A DNA stretch of 46,013 nt, from NCBI RefSeq assembly GCF_006483445.1, contig NZ_PPPT01000050.1, positions 1 through 46,013 of the forward strand, given 5' to 3'. The notes under the pieces are model-generated. The model was not told the origin of the DNA. It saw nothing but the letters and a program-made list of their open reading frames with translations, and did not search any database. Each line of letters starts with the position of its first letter. The first letter of the stretch is position 1. The position numbers were made by a program, and so were the translations under genes. The DNA is from Bradyrhizobium guangdongense (GTDB lineage Bacteria > Pseudomonadota > Alphaproteobacteria > Rhizobiales > Xanthobacteraceae). Positions 23,042-31,358 of the stretch are shown piece after piece.

Positions 23042-24133
23042 CTATTGCGAGATCGGCGGGGCCGGCGGGCCGGCTGGAGCCGCGGGCGGGGCCGGAGGCG
23101 CAGTGGCGGTGACGGCAGGCGGCGCCTCCTGCGGCTTTGCCGGGGCTGGTTCGGAGCTGCCTGCACTCGTGGCGGGCGTCTCGGCCGGCTTTGCGGCTGC
23201 TGGTGCGGCCGGCGTCACCTGCGGGACCGGATCGGGCCGCGTTCCATTGTTGGCCGGCTCGGTCTTGGTCGGTTCGGATTTGGCCGATTGCGACGGCGCA
23301 GCCTCTGGCTTGCTGTCGGGCTTGCTGTCCGGCTTGGCAGCAGTGTCGGGCTTGCTCTCCTGCGCCGCCGGCTTCTCGCCGGACGATTTGTCGCCGGAGG
23401 ACTTTTCGCCGGAGCCGTCGACCTTCGCGGTCTCGCTCTTCGGTTCGGTCTTGGGATCGGTCTTGGGCTCGTCCTTCTTGTCAGCCGACACCGGCTCGGT
23501 CGTGGCCGGAGTGTCCTTCACGGTGTCAGGCTTTGCCGTATCGACCTTCGGCGCCTCGTCGGCGTCAGGCTTGCCGCGCTTGCTCATCTTCTTCTTGCGA
23601 CCGTCGGGCCCACGCTCATTGGCTGCCTGGCCCTCGGCGGGCTTGGCGCCGTCCTTCGCGCCGTCCTCGGCGGGTCGCGCCGCACGCTTCTGACCGGCAG
23701 CAGCGCCCTCACCTTCAGGCTTTGCAGCTTCCTGGCCCGGACGTTGGCGGCGCCCGGCGTGCTCGGGTGACTGCTGGGTCGCGCTGGAATTGGCTTCCTT
23801 CTCCTTGTCCTTGGCACCCTTGCTCGCGTCCTTGGCATCCTTCGCCTGGTAGCGGGTGTCGGTCGCGCCGTTGGAGACGAGGTAAGAGGACAGCACGCCG
23901 GCCATGTCGGAGCTCGTCGTGTAGTGCTGGCGCAGAAAGCCCGGCAGCGAGCCCGGTGCTACCGTCTTCAACAGGCCGCGCGGGCTCTTGTGGCAGGCAT
24001 TGCAGGTCTGGGCGAAGATCTGGGAGGGGGACTTGCCGGCCTCGAGGTTTTGCGCCTGCGCCAGCGAGGTATCGACCGCGCCGAAGCCGATCAGAAGCAA
24101 CACCGTTGCGAGGCTGAGCGCTCGGCTCGACAT
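23042..24133 (-). CDS. Secreted c-type haem protein with long low-complexity tail
   Basis: The product of about 363 residues has a signal peptide (LATVLLLIGFGAVDTSLAQAQ). A single haem-attachment motif CNACH follows near residue 44, within a segment FAQTCNACHKSPRGLLK that looks like a small cytochrome c domain of about 80 residues. The remaining 250 residues are a Lys/Glu/Ala/Pro-rich low-complexity tail with repeats such as KSEP, KPDSKPDSKPE and GEKSSGDKSSGE, ending Pro/Ala-rich. A methionine axial ligand is not obvious in the usual place, so redox function is uncertain. ATG 24133 has GTGGAG 9 nt upstream; ATG 24142 and GTG 24163 are alternatives. I do not recognise a named family. Confidence 0.75.
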   Translation of the reverse strand: MSSRALSLATVLLLIGFGAVDTSLAQAQNLEAGKSPSQIFAQTCNACHKSPRGLLKTVAPGSLPGFLRQHYTTSSDMAGVLSSYLVSNGATDTRYQAKDAKDASKGAKDKEKEANSSATQQSPEHAGRRQRPGQEAAKPEGEGAAAGQKRAARPAEDGAKDGAKPAEGQAANERGPDGRKKKMSKRGKPDADEAPKVDTAKPDTVKDTPATTEPVSADKKDEPKTDPKTEPKSETAKVDGSGEKSSGDKSSGEKPAAQESKPDTAAKPDSKPDSKPEAAPSQSAKSEPTKTEPANNGTRPDPVPQVTPAAPAAAKPAETPATSAGSSEPAPAKPQEAPPAVTATAPPAPPAAPAGPPAPPISQ

Positions 24134-24403
24134 TCCCGTCATCTCCACTGAATTTCCGTTCACGCGGCCCGCGCGTCGGGGCGGCGGCGGGTCACCTTTT
24201 AGCCGATTATGCTGTGAATGGAAGCGCGCTCATGACGCAAGCCTGTGATCGGCGGTTTGCGAATATCCGCTTTGAACACAGCGCAATAGCAGGGCCTGAA
24301 CAGGTTGTCGCACCCGCCGGAACGCACCGCGCACCCGAGTCCGAACCAGCGATGTGTGATTGTGCCGCAACCAGCGCAACGCGCCGGGCCCGCGCCCCGA
24401 ATT

Positions 24404-24610
24404 CTAGTGGCGAAGGCCGGAGCCGGAGACTTGGTAGAGGCCGTGCGAGGCCGGAAGGGCAAGCTGCGCCCGGAACCGGGCCATGGTGTCGGCGGAAACC
24501 GCTTGGCGGCGGATTTCGGGCCGGGCGGTGTCCTCCATGGCAGCGATCAGCGCCGACAGCCATAGGCGGCTGCCTGCGTCGCTTTGCCATGTCCGGAGTT
24601 CCTGCCGCAT
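24404..24610 (-). CDS. Small hypothetical protein (68 residues)
   Basis: An open frame with good GC-rich codon use and helical, amphipathic composition (RLWLSALIAAMEDTARPEI, then RRQAVSADTMARFRAQLA). It has no signal peptide or membrane helix. ATG 24610 has a moderate GAGACGG ribosome-binding site. The frame stays open further upstream, but that part is cysteine- and arginine-rich and less likely to be coding. No family is recognised. Competing open frames on both strands lower confidence. The stretch 24164-24403 beside it holds nothing convincing. Confidence 0.45.
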   Translation of the reverse strand: MRQELRTWQSDAGSRLWLSALIAAMEDTARPEIRRQAVSADTMARFRAQLALPASHGLYQVSGSGLRH

Positions 24611-24762
24611 TGCCGTCTCTGCCCTGTCTCGCCTCTTGGCGGTTTGCCGGGAGCAACCCCCGGCACGCCATGTCTGTTCCTGCCGAAAAGAAACCCAAAG
24701 AAAACTGACGTCTGTGATCTGCTTCACATTAGGCCGGTCGTCTTTGTCCTAGACCTCTGCCC

Positions 24763-24882
24763 ATGACCAAGAAGACCCAAACCTCCTTCGATGTGCAGGA
24801 CGACCTCCGCACCGACTACGCCCTGATCCTCAGCGGCGTCGGCGCTGCCCTGGTTGCGCTGGTCTACCTTCTGCTCATCTGA
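24763..24882 (+). CDS. 39-residue predicted membrane protein
   Basis: This short gene encodes a charged N-terminal half (MTKKTQTSFDVQDDLRTDY) followed by one transmembrane helix (ALILSGVGAALVALVYLLL) and a stop. Third codon positions are almost all G or C, as in the surrounding genes. A single-pass small membrane protein with an N-terminal cytoplasmic segment is the natural reading. The ribosome-binding site is weak. No family is recognised. It stands alone about 300 nt upstream of dnaB. The gap 24883-25176 between them holds no other gene and presumably carries the dnaB promoter, though none is clear. Confidence 0.65.
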   Translation: MTKKTQTSFDVQDDLRTDYALILSGVGAALVALVYLLLI

Positions 24883-25176
24883 AATCCGGAGCCGAAGGCC
24901 GGCCTGCGATCGTAGCGGCGCGCCTTCAAATGGGTCTGAGCGCCCACATATTAGGTTCACGATATCCGGATTTTTCCGTGGCGCCGCCTGAGCGGGATCA
25001 AGGCAGGCGGTGAATTCCGCAAAATTCCGTCAAGCATTGCGCGTGCTGCAAGCGCTAATCATCCACCATTTTAATGAGCGGTTGATAGCGGCGAGCTTTC
25101 ACTTTCGCTTTGCAGGCAAGCGGCGCTTTATCCCCGCCCCGCATAACGCCACAAAAGTTGCTAAGCACTGCAGACC

Positions 25177-26679
25177 ATGGCCCTGACCGATTCGAACGTC
25201 CTGAAACTCGCGCCCGAAGCGGGAACCCCCGCCTACCGGAGCGCGCCGCACAATATCGAAGCGGAACAGAGCCTTTTAGGTGCCATCCTCGTCAATAACG
25301 ACGCCTTCTACCGCGTCTCGGACTTCCTCGAGCCGAAACACTATTTCGAGCCGCTGCACCAGACCATCTATGAGACCGCTTCCAGCCTGATCCGGATGGG
25401 CAAGATCGCGACCCCGGTCACGCTGAAGACGTTCCTGCCCGCCGATACCGACGTCGGCGGCATGACCATCGGGCAATATCTTGCGCGTCTCGCCGCAGAA
25501 GCCACCACCATCATCAACGCCCAGGATTATGGGCGCACCATCTACGATCTGTCATTGCGCCGTGATCTCATCGGCATCGGCGAAGACATGGTCAATGTCG
25601 CCTATGACGCGCCGGTGGATTTTGCGCCACGGGCGCAGATCGAGGACGCCGAGCGCAAGCTCTACGAGCTCGCCGAATCCGGCCGCTATGACGGCGGCTT
25701 CCAAAAATTCTCGCAGGCGCTGACGGTTGCCGTCGATCTCGCAGCCAAGGCGTTCCAGCGCGACGGAAAACTGTCGGGCATTTCAACGGGCCTGCGCGAC
25801 CTCGACACCAAGATGGGCGGCCTGCAGCATTCCGACCTGATCATCGTCGCCGGACGCCCGGGCATGGGCAAGACCTCGCTTGCGACCAACATCGCCTACA
25901 ACGTTGCCCAAGCCTATGTTCCCGAATTGCAGGCCGACGGCACCTCGAAAGCGATCAATGGCGGAGTGGTCGGGTTCTTCTCCTGCGAAATGTCGGCCGA
26001 CCAGCTCGCCACGCGTATCGTCGCCGAGCGCACCGGAATCCCCTCCTCGAGCATCCGCCGCGGCGGCATCTCCGAGGCCGACTTCGAAAAGATCCGCGAA
26101 GTCTCGATCGAGCTGCAGTCGCTGCCGTTCTATGTCGACGAGACCGGCGGTCTCTCCATCGCGCAGCTCATGGCCCGCGCGCGGCGGCTGAAGCGGCAAA
26201 AGGGCCTCGACCTCATCGTCATCGACTACATCCAGCTTCTGTCCGGCTCCGGCAAGCGCGCCAGCGACAGCCGCGTGCAGGAAATCACCGAGATCACCAC
26301 GAGCCTGAAGGCGCTCGCCAAGGAGCTCAGCGTTCCCATCATCGCGCTGTCGCAGCTCTCGCGTCAGGTCGAGTCCCGCGACGACAAGCGGCCGCAGCTT
26401 TCGGACCTGCGTGAGTCCGGCTCGATCGAGCAGGACGCCGACGTCGTGCTGTTCGTGTTCCGCGAGGAGTACTACCTCGCCATGAAGGAGCCGCGCCCCG
26501 GCACCGAAGAGCACACCAAGTGGCAGACCGACATGGAGCGCGCGCTCGGCAAGGCCGAAGTCATCATCGGCAAGCAGCGCCACGGCCCGACCGGCACGGT
26601 CGAGCTGCACTTCGACGCCTCGGTCACCCGCTTCGGCGACCTCAGCCACGACGGTCATGTGCCGGATCGCAGCTACTGA
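25177..26679 (+). CDS. dnaB: Replicative DNA helicase
   Basis: DnaB is the hexameric helicase that unwinds DNA ahead of the replisome. The 500-residue protein has the N-terminal primase-interaction domain (HNIEAEQSLLGAIL near residue 27) and a RecA-like motor with Walker A GRPGMGKTSLA near residue 226. Walker B (LIVIDYIQLL) and the late block QLSRQVESRDDKRPQLSDLRESG-type sequence are also seen. No intein or insertion interrupts it. The start has no strong ribosome-binding site but fits the family N-terminus. alr follows 50 nt later. Confidence 0.98.
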   Translation: MALTDSNVLKLAPEAGTPAYRSAPHNIEAEQSLLGAILVNNDAFYRVSDFLEPKHYFEPLHQTIYETASSLIRMGKIATPVTLKTFLPADTDVGGMTIGQYLARLAAEATTIINAQDYGRTIYDLSLRRDLIGIGEDMVNVAYDAPVDFAPRAQIEDAERKLYELAESGRYDGGFQKFSQALTVAVDLAAKAFQRDGKLSGISTGLRDLDTKMGGLQHSDLIIVAGRPGMGKTSLATNIAYNVAQAYVPELQADGTSKAINGGVVGFFSCEMSADQLATRIVAERTGIPSSSIRRGGISEADFEKIREVSIELQSLPFYVDETGGLSIAQLMARARRLKRQKGLDLIVIDYIQLLSGSGKRASDSRVQEITEITTSLKALAKELSVPIIALSQLSRQVESRDDKRPQLSDLRESGSIEQDADVVLFVFREEYYLAMKEPRPGTEEHTKWQTDMERALGKAEVIIGKQRHGPTGTVELHFDASVTRFGDLSHDGHVPDRSY

Positions 26680-26729
26680 GCTCTTTCCAGCGGGTTGAAC
26701 GCCGCCGTTCCGGCGCGTAAAACGGCCGC

Positions 26730-28055
26730 ATGAACATCGCGTCCGACCCGAAAACCATCCCGCAGGCCGGCCTTTTGTCGGCAGAGGCCAATCAGGCGGC
26801 CGCGCTCGCAGCCTATGGCGGCGTGCTCACCATCGATCTCGACGCTGTGATCGCCAACTGGCGCAAGCTGGAGAAGACCGCGGTGCCGGCCGAATGCGCC
26901 GCCGTGATCAAGGCCGACGCCTATGGCTGCGGCATTGCGCCGGTCGCACGCGCGCTGAACAAGGCCGGCTGCAAGACCTTCTTCGTCGCCAATATCGAGG
27001 AAGCCCGCGCCGCGCGCGCCGCCGTGCCGACGGCGACCATCTACGTGCTCGGCGGCTACTTCCAGAACACCGGCGAGCACTATGCCAAGATCGATTGCCG
27101 TCCCGTGATCGGCGACCTCAACGAGCTCGCCGAATGGGACGTGTTCTGCCGCCGCACCGGCTGGTCCGGCGGCGCGGCCATCCACATCGACACCGGCATG
27201 AACCGGCTGGGGCTGACGCTGCAGGAGGCGCAGGCGATCATCCCGCGCATCAATGCCGGCGACCACGGCATCACGCTGGTGATGAGCCATCTCGTTGCGG
27301 CCGAGCAACTCAACAACACCGTGAACGGAAAGCAGCTCGGCGCCTTCCGCGGCATCGCCAGCGAATTCACGGGCGTGCCGGCCTCGCTCGCCAATTCCTC
27401 CGGTGTGTTCCTGGGTGCGACCTTCCAGTTCGACATGGTGCGGCCGGGTGCGGCGCTCTACGGCGTCAATCCGACGCCGGAAGCCGACAATCCGATGCAG
27501 CCGGTGGTCGATCTCAAGGTCCGCATCGTCCAGATCCGCAATGTCGAGCGCGGCGAGACCGTCGGCTATGGCGGCACCTGGACCGCGCGCCGCCCGACCA
27601 AGCTCGCGATCATCGCCTCGGGCTATGCCGACGGCTATTTTCGCGCGGCCAGCGCCAATGACGGCACGCGCGGCGCGGAGGTCGTCGTCGCCGGCAAGCG
27701 CTGCCCGGTCGCCGGCCGCGTCTCGATGGACCTGACCGCGATCGACATCACCGATCTGCCGCCGAATGCCGCGCGCCGCGGCCACATGGTGACGCTGCTC
27801 GGCGAAGGCATCACCGTCGACGAGCTCGCGCACCACTTCGGCACCATCGGCTACGAGGTGCTGACGAGCCTCGGCCGCCGCTTCGCGCGCGTCTACAAGG
27901 GCGGCAATGCGGAGCCGCTCGATCATCCCGCCATCGTGCCGCCGCCCGCAGCCGCCGAGCCGCAACCACCTTCGCCACCGCCTGCGCCCGTGCCCCCGGC
28001 TGCACCGCCGCCGGTGGAGCAGCCCCCGGCCCCGCCGCCGTTGCCGACCGGCTAG
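26730..28055 (+). CDS. alr: Alanine racemase with proline-rich C-terminal tail
   Basis: Alr interconverts L- and D-alanine for peptidoglycan. The pyridoxal-phosphate lysine is Lys61 in VIKADAYGCG, and the second catalytic base, a tyrosine, lies in the GYADGYF segment. The motif GRVSMDLTAID near the end is also typical. The family is normally 360-390 residues; here 441, because the last 45 residues are almost entirely Pro, Ala and Glu (PPPAPVPPAAPPP type). The tail is low complexity and without a known role. The gene follows dnaB closely and is probably co-transcribed with it. Confidence 0.95.
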   Translation: MNIASDPKTIPQAGLLSAEANQAAALAAYGGVLTIDLDAVIANWRKLEKTAVPAECAAVIKADAYGCGIAPVARALNKAGCKTFFVANIEEARAARAAVPTATIYVLGGYFQNTGEHYAKIDCRPVIGDLNELAEWDVFCRRTGWSGGAAIHIDTGMNRLGLTLQEAQAIIPRINAGDHGITLVMSHLVAAEQLNNTVNGKQLGAFRGIASEFTGVPASLANSSGVFLGATFQFDMVRPGAALYGVNPTPEADNPMQPVVDLKVRIVQIRNVERGETVGYGGTWTARRPTKLAIIASGYADGYFRAASANDGTRGAEVVVAGKRCPVAGRVSMDLTAIDITDLPPNAARRGHMVTLLGEGITVDELAHHFGTIGYEVLTSLGRRFARVYKGGNAEPLDHPAIVPPPAAAEPQPPSPPPAPVPPAAPPPVEQPPAPPPLPTG

Positions 28056-28058
28056 AGT

Positions 28059-28196
28059 CTCGTGCCCCGGACGCAGCACAGTGCGCCGCTCTTGCGGCGT
28101 AGTGCGCTGCAGAGCCGGGGCCCATCGTTTACGGCAAGAATGGGTCCCGGTTCTGCGTCGCATCGCTCTCGCGCTGCGCCGCGCCCGGGACACGAG
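28059..28196. repeat. Palindromic repeat B, copy 1
   Basis: A composite palindrome bounded by CTCGTGCCCCGGACGCAGC and GCCCGGGACACGAG. It has an inner hairpin around GCCGCTCTTGCGGC and GAGCCGGGGCCCATCG. A second copy lies at 30016-30147. It fills the gap between alr and xth. Confidence 0.75.
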
Positions 28197-28257
28197 AGAC
28201 TACTTCTTCATCCCGTCAACCACGTTCCTGCAGGCTGGCGCGAGCGATGCGCATCCC

Positions 28258-29028
28258 ATGAAGGTCGCAACATTCAACATCAACAACATCAATCGCCGCC
28301 TGCCCAATTTGCTGCGTTGGCTGCGCGCCGCAAAACCTGACGTCGTCGCACTGCAGGAATTGAAGGCGAGCGACGCCGAATTCCCGATCGCCGCGATCGA
28401 GAAAGCCGGTTACGGCGCAGTGTGGCGCGGCCAGAAGACGTGGAACGGCGTCGCCATCCTGGCGCGCAATGCCGAGCCGGTGCTGACACGCACCGAGCTG
28501 CCCGGCGACCGCGACGATCACGAGGCGCGCTACATCGAGGCGGCCGTGCGCGGCGTCATCGTCACCAGCATCTATCTGCCGAACGGCAATCCGCAGCCGG
28601 GACCGAAATTCGACTACAAGCTGGCCTGGTTCGCGCGGCTGAAACGTCACGCCAACACGTTCATCAAGCAGGACCTGCCCGTCGTGCTCGCCGGCGACTA
28701 CAACGTCGCGCCGACGCCGCTCGACATCTACCCGACCAAATCATGGGACAAGGATGCGCTGATCCAGCCGAAGAGCCGCGCCGCCTTCGCCTCGCTCGTC
28801 GCGCAAGGCTGGTGCGACGCGATCCGCGAGGCGCATCCGGAGGAACGCATCTACACGTTCTGGGATTACAAGCGAAACCGCTGGCCGCGCGATGCGGGCC
28901 TGCGGCTCGATCACCTTCTCCTCAGCCCTGCCCTTGCCCCGCGCCTCGCCAAGGCCGGCGTCGACAAGAAAATCCGCGGCGAGGACGGCGCCAGCGATCA
29001 CGCGCCGGCGTGGGTGGTGTTGAAATAG
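28258..29028 (+). CDS. xth: Exodeoxyribonuclease III family protein
   Basis: A 256-residue AP endonuclease/3' exonuclease of the endonuclease-exonuclease-phosphatase fold, acting in base-excision repair. Visible motifs are the metal-binding Glu in LQELKA near residue 36, NGVAIL near residue 63, GDYNVAPTPLDIY near residue 145, RLDHLLLSP near residue 217, and the final catalytic DHAPAW. ATG 28258 begins the family's MKVATFNINN start; the longer open frame upstream runs through repeat B and is not protein-like. Length is normal. Confidence 0.93.
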   Translation: MKVATFNINNINRRLPNLLRWLRAAKPDVVALQELKASDAEFPIAAIEKAGYGAVWRGQKTWNGVAILARNAEPVLTRTELPGDRDDHEARYIEAAVRGVIVTSIYLPNGNPQPGPKFDYKLAWFARLKRHANTFIKQDLPVVLAGDYNVAPTPLDIYPTKSWDKDALIQPKSRAAFASLVAQGWCDAIREAHPEERIYTFWDYKRNRWPRDAGLRLDHLLLSPALAPRLAKAGVDKKIRGEDGASDHAPAWVVLK

Positions 29029-29037
29029 CGCGAGATC

Positions 29038-29126
29038 GTAGGGTGGGCAAAAGCGCGCTTGCGCTGTGCCCACCATCTTTCATCGACGCAAGAAGTGGTG
29101 GGCACGCTTCGCTCTGCCCACCCTAC
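29038..29126. repeat. Palindromic repeat C, copy 1 (GTAGGGTGGGCA type)
   Basis: GTAGGGTGGGCA at one end and TGCCCACCCTAC at the other, with inner GTGCCCACC and GGTGGGCAC arms, form a cruciform-like repeat between xth and the GFA-family gene. Three related copies lie at 40904-41401. Confidence 0.75.
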
Positions 29127-29149
29127 GGAGCCTTGCAAGCGGCTCCACC

Positions 29150-29518
29150 TCACCACAAATTCTTGCCGTCGATCATGTTCACCGGCACCGCGTCGAGATC
29201 GAAATCGTCGAACAATCGCGCGTTCACGGCAACCTTCGGATTGTCGAAGTCGGGCTTGCCCGTCGACCAGTCCGGCGACTCCGAATAGGTGCCGCAGCCG
29301 CACGCCGCGCAGAAGTGATGCTTTACGGTGCGACTGCCCCAGAGGTAGGTTTTGACGTTCTCCGGCGGCGACAGCAGGCGAAACTGGGCCGGCTTGTAGT
29401 AGGCCCACAAGGCGCCCCGCTTGGCGCACAGCGAGCAGGTGCAGCGCGTCACGCCCTCAGGCGCCTCGCTGACCTCGAACACCGTTTCCCCGCAATGGCA
29501 GCTTCCCTCGATCGGCAT
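29150..29518 (-). CDS. GFA family (CENP-V/GFA domain) zinc protein
   Basis: A 122-residue protein of the family named after glutathione-dependent formaldehyde-activating enzyme. The cysteine pairs that bind zinc are visible: SCHCG near residue 7, CTCSLC near residue 28, and CAACGCGTY near residue 74. Many relatives are annotated as formaldehyde-glutathione enzymes without proof, so the reaction is uncertain. ATG 29518 has AGGAG 8 nt upstream and is preferred over GTG 29527. It appears to be a single-gene unit. Confidence 0.88.
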   Translation of the reverse strand: MPIEGSCHCGETVFEVSEAPEGVTRCTCSLCAKRGALWAYYKPAQFRLLSPPENVKTYLWGSRTVKHHFCAACGCGTYSESPDWSTGKPDFDNPKVAVNARLFDDFDLDAVPVNMIDGKNLW

Positions 29519-29613
29519 GACGCCCACTCCTGAACAATTGGCAGGAGATGGTCATAGCCGAGGCCTGCTGCCAACATGCTGTCAGCAGTGCCGCAGGGGG
29601 TGTTTCGGGAGGT

Positions 29614-29895
29614 TTAGCTCGCCGACAGCCGCCCGGCATTGCCGGCGACATGGGCGCGGTAGTGGTTGAGGATGGCAGGCGGCGTCGTCCCCGACAGCCA
29701 GCTCGCAGCGGCCCCGAACACGAAGGCGATCGCTTCGCCGACCGTCAGCCCATCGTCACGGCGCGATTTTTCGACCTCGGCGATATCGCAAGCCTCGGTG
29801 CCGAACATCGCGCCGGCGTACCAGGGAAATCCGTTGTCGGAGCCGCCAAGGGCCGCGTGACGGTCGAGCGCGGAAAAGGAATTGTGGTCCAGCAT
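29614..29895 (-). CDS. Small hypothetical protein (93 residues)
   Basis: I do not recognise a family. The chosen ATG has GAGGA 4-8 nt upstream. The sequence has a polar first half (LDHNSFSALDRHAALGGSD) and a semi-hydrophobic helix in the second (VGEAIAFVFGAAASWLSG), too short and mixed to call transmembrane with confidence. Codon use is like the neighbours. It is divergent from the TauE/SafE gene and upstream of the GFA-family gene on the same strand. Confidence 0.6.
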   Translation of the reverse strand: MLDHNSFSALDRHAALGGSDNGFPWYAGAMFGTEACDIAEVEKSRRDDGLTVGEAIAFVFGAAASWLSGTTPPAILNHYRAHVAGNAGRLSAS

Positions 29896-30015
29896 CGCAT
29901 CCTCAAAGTCTTTGCAGCGAACGCTGCAATCAATACGCCTCAAAATCTAAGGATAAGGCGCTGGGATGGGTTGGATTGCCGGACCGGGCGATACTGGGCC
30001 TTAACCAACGCACGT

Positions 30016-30147
30016 CTCGTGCCCCGGACGCAGCGCAGCGCTTCTTCGGCGGTGCGCTGCTGAGCCGGGGCCCATCGTGCCGCTACATGCCGTGTGGCCG
30101 CATGGGCGCAGCAACGCTTGCGCGTTGCAGCGCGTCCGGGACACGAT
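30016..30147. repeat. Palindromic repeat B, copy 2
   Basis: Second copy of the element at 28059-28196, bounded by CTCGTGCCCCGGACGCAGCG and CGTCCGGGACACGA. It ends about 25 nt before the likely start of the TauE/SafE gene and contributes an open reading frame that runs into it. Confidence 0.75.
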
Positions 30148-30172
30148 AGGCCGATTCCCGGAGCTCTTCCTC

Positions 30173-30898
30173 TTGGCCTTCCTCTTCGTCCTCACCGTCG
30201 GCCTGATCGCGGGCACGATCTCCGGGATCGTCGGGACCGGCTCGTCGATCATGCTGATGCCGGTGCTGATCTACGCGTTCGGCCCGAAAGAGGCCGTGCC
30301 GATCATGGCGGTGGCCGCCGTGATGGCCAACCTGTCGCGCATCCTGGCCTGGTGGCGCGAGGTCGACTGGAAGGCCTGCGCGGCCTATTCGGTCACGGGC
30401 ATCCCGGCCGCGGCGCTGGGTGCGCGCACCCTGCTCGCGCTGCCGTCGCGCGCGGTCGATCTCGCGATCGGGATTTTTCTCATCGCCATGGTGCCGGTGC
30501 GGCACTGGCTCGCGCGCCACAATCTGAAGGCCAATCTCTGGCATCTCGCGATCGGCGGCGCCATCATCGGCTATCTCACCGGCATCGTGGTCTCGACCGG
30601 CCCGCTCAGCGTGCCGCTGTTCCTGTTTCACGGCCTGACCAAGGGTGCGTTCCTCGCCACCGAAGCCGCCGCCTCGCTCGGGCTCTACTTCTCGAAATCG
30701 GTGACCTTCGAGCGCTTCGGCGCGCTGACGGCCGACGTCTTCGTCAAGGGCCTGATCGCGGGCTCATCGCTGATGTTCGGCGCCTTCATCGCAAAACGCT
30801 TCGTGCTGCATCTGAAGCCGGACGCGTTCCGCCTGGTGATGGACGGCATCATGCTGGCGGCGGGCCTGTTCTTGCTGTGGTCTGCGACATCTTCGTGA
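30173..30898 (+). CDS. Sulfite exporter TauE/SafE family membrane protein
   Basis: A predicted permease of about 241 residues with seven or eight membrane helices. The first conserved block is LIAGTISGIVGTGSSIMLMPVLI, split over two family motifs near residues 11-33; a similar half-repeat follows after residue 125 (GGAIIGYLTGIVVSTGPLS). Family members move sulfite, sulfoacetate or other organic anions out of the cell; the substrate here is unknown. The start is unusual: an ATG at 30077 lies inside repeat B, and its first 23 residues are encoded by the repeat. A TTG at 30173 with GGAG 9 nt upstream directly precedes the conserved part and is preferred. Confidence 0.85.
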   Translation: MAFLFVLTVGLIAGTISGIVGTGSSIMLMPVLIYAFGPKEAVPIMAVAAVMANLSRILAWWREVDWKACAAYSVTGIPAAALGARTLLALPSRAVDLAIGIFLIAMVPVRHWLARHNLKANLWHLAIGGAIIGYLTGIVVSTGPLSVPLFLFHGLTKGAFLATEAAASLGLYFSKSVTFERFGALTADVFVKGLIAGSSLMFGAFIAKRFVLHLKPDAFRLVMDGIMLAAGLFLLWSATSS

Positions 30899-30938
30899 AT
30901 CGTCGAACCAGGGCGACTGCCGCTCAGACAGATGTCGC

Positions 30939-31346
30939 ATGCGCCTGCGTCTCGCGATCTCCTGTCTCGTCCTCGCCGTCGGCATGCTGTCCGCCTCGCA
31001 CGCCGCCCCGCCCTTCGACGGGCTCTGGGCGCGAAGCCAGAAGGATTGCCGCAATGAGGAAGGCCCGGACAGCAAGACGTTCGTCGACCTCGACAATGTC
31101 ATCAAGGGCAAGCCGGCGCCGATCGTCGATCAGTACGAGAACCATTGCCGGATCGATCGCAAGACTCCGGCCGGCAACGGCCTGGTGCTGACCGCGACGT
31201 GTTTCGAGTTCTGGGACGACTACAAGAAGGGCGTCGATGGCCGGAAGGTGACGATCAAGCTCGCACCGGGTGCAAACGGCGCGCTCAATATCGACGGTAA
31301 ACCCTATCAGCGCTGCGCGATGAAGAAAGACAACGCCGGCCGCTGA
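30939..31346 (+). CDS. Small periplasmic protein of unknown function
   Basis: A 135-residue protein with a signal peptide (LAISCLVLAVGMLSASHA). The mature part of about 110 residues has four cysteines (DC, HC, TC, RC) that could form two disulphides, and begins PPFDGLWARSQKDC. It resembles small rhizobial exported proteins with an FDGLW start, but I cannot name a family. It starts 40 nt after the TauE/SafE gene and may be in its operon. It converges with the GGDEF-EAL gene, leaving 12 nt between stops. Confidence 0.75.
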   Translation: MRLRLAISCLVLAVGMLSASHAAPPFDGLWARSQKDCRNEEGPDSKTFVDLDNVIKGKPAPIVDQYENHCRIDRKTPAGNGLVLTATCFEFWDDYKKGVDGRKVTIKLAPGANGALNIDGKPYQRCAMKKDNAGR

Positions 31347-31358
31347 CGGCGCGGGTTA

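Noticed and set aside
24207..24708. Two overlapping open frames of about 163 residues on opposite strands
   Set aside because: Both have mixed composition and poor starts. The 68-residue minus-strand frame at 24404-24610 in a third frame has better codon use and was kept at low confidence.
26673..28193. 506-residue open frame on the minus strand
   Set aside because: Antisense to alr, which has catalytic residues in place.
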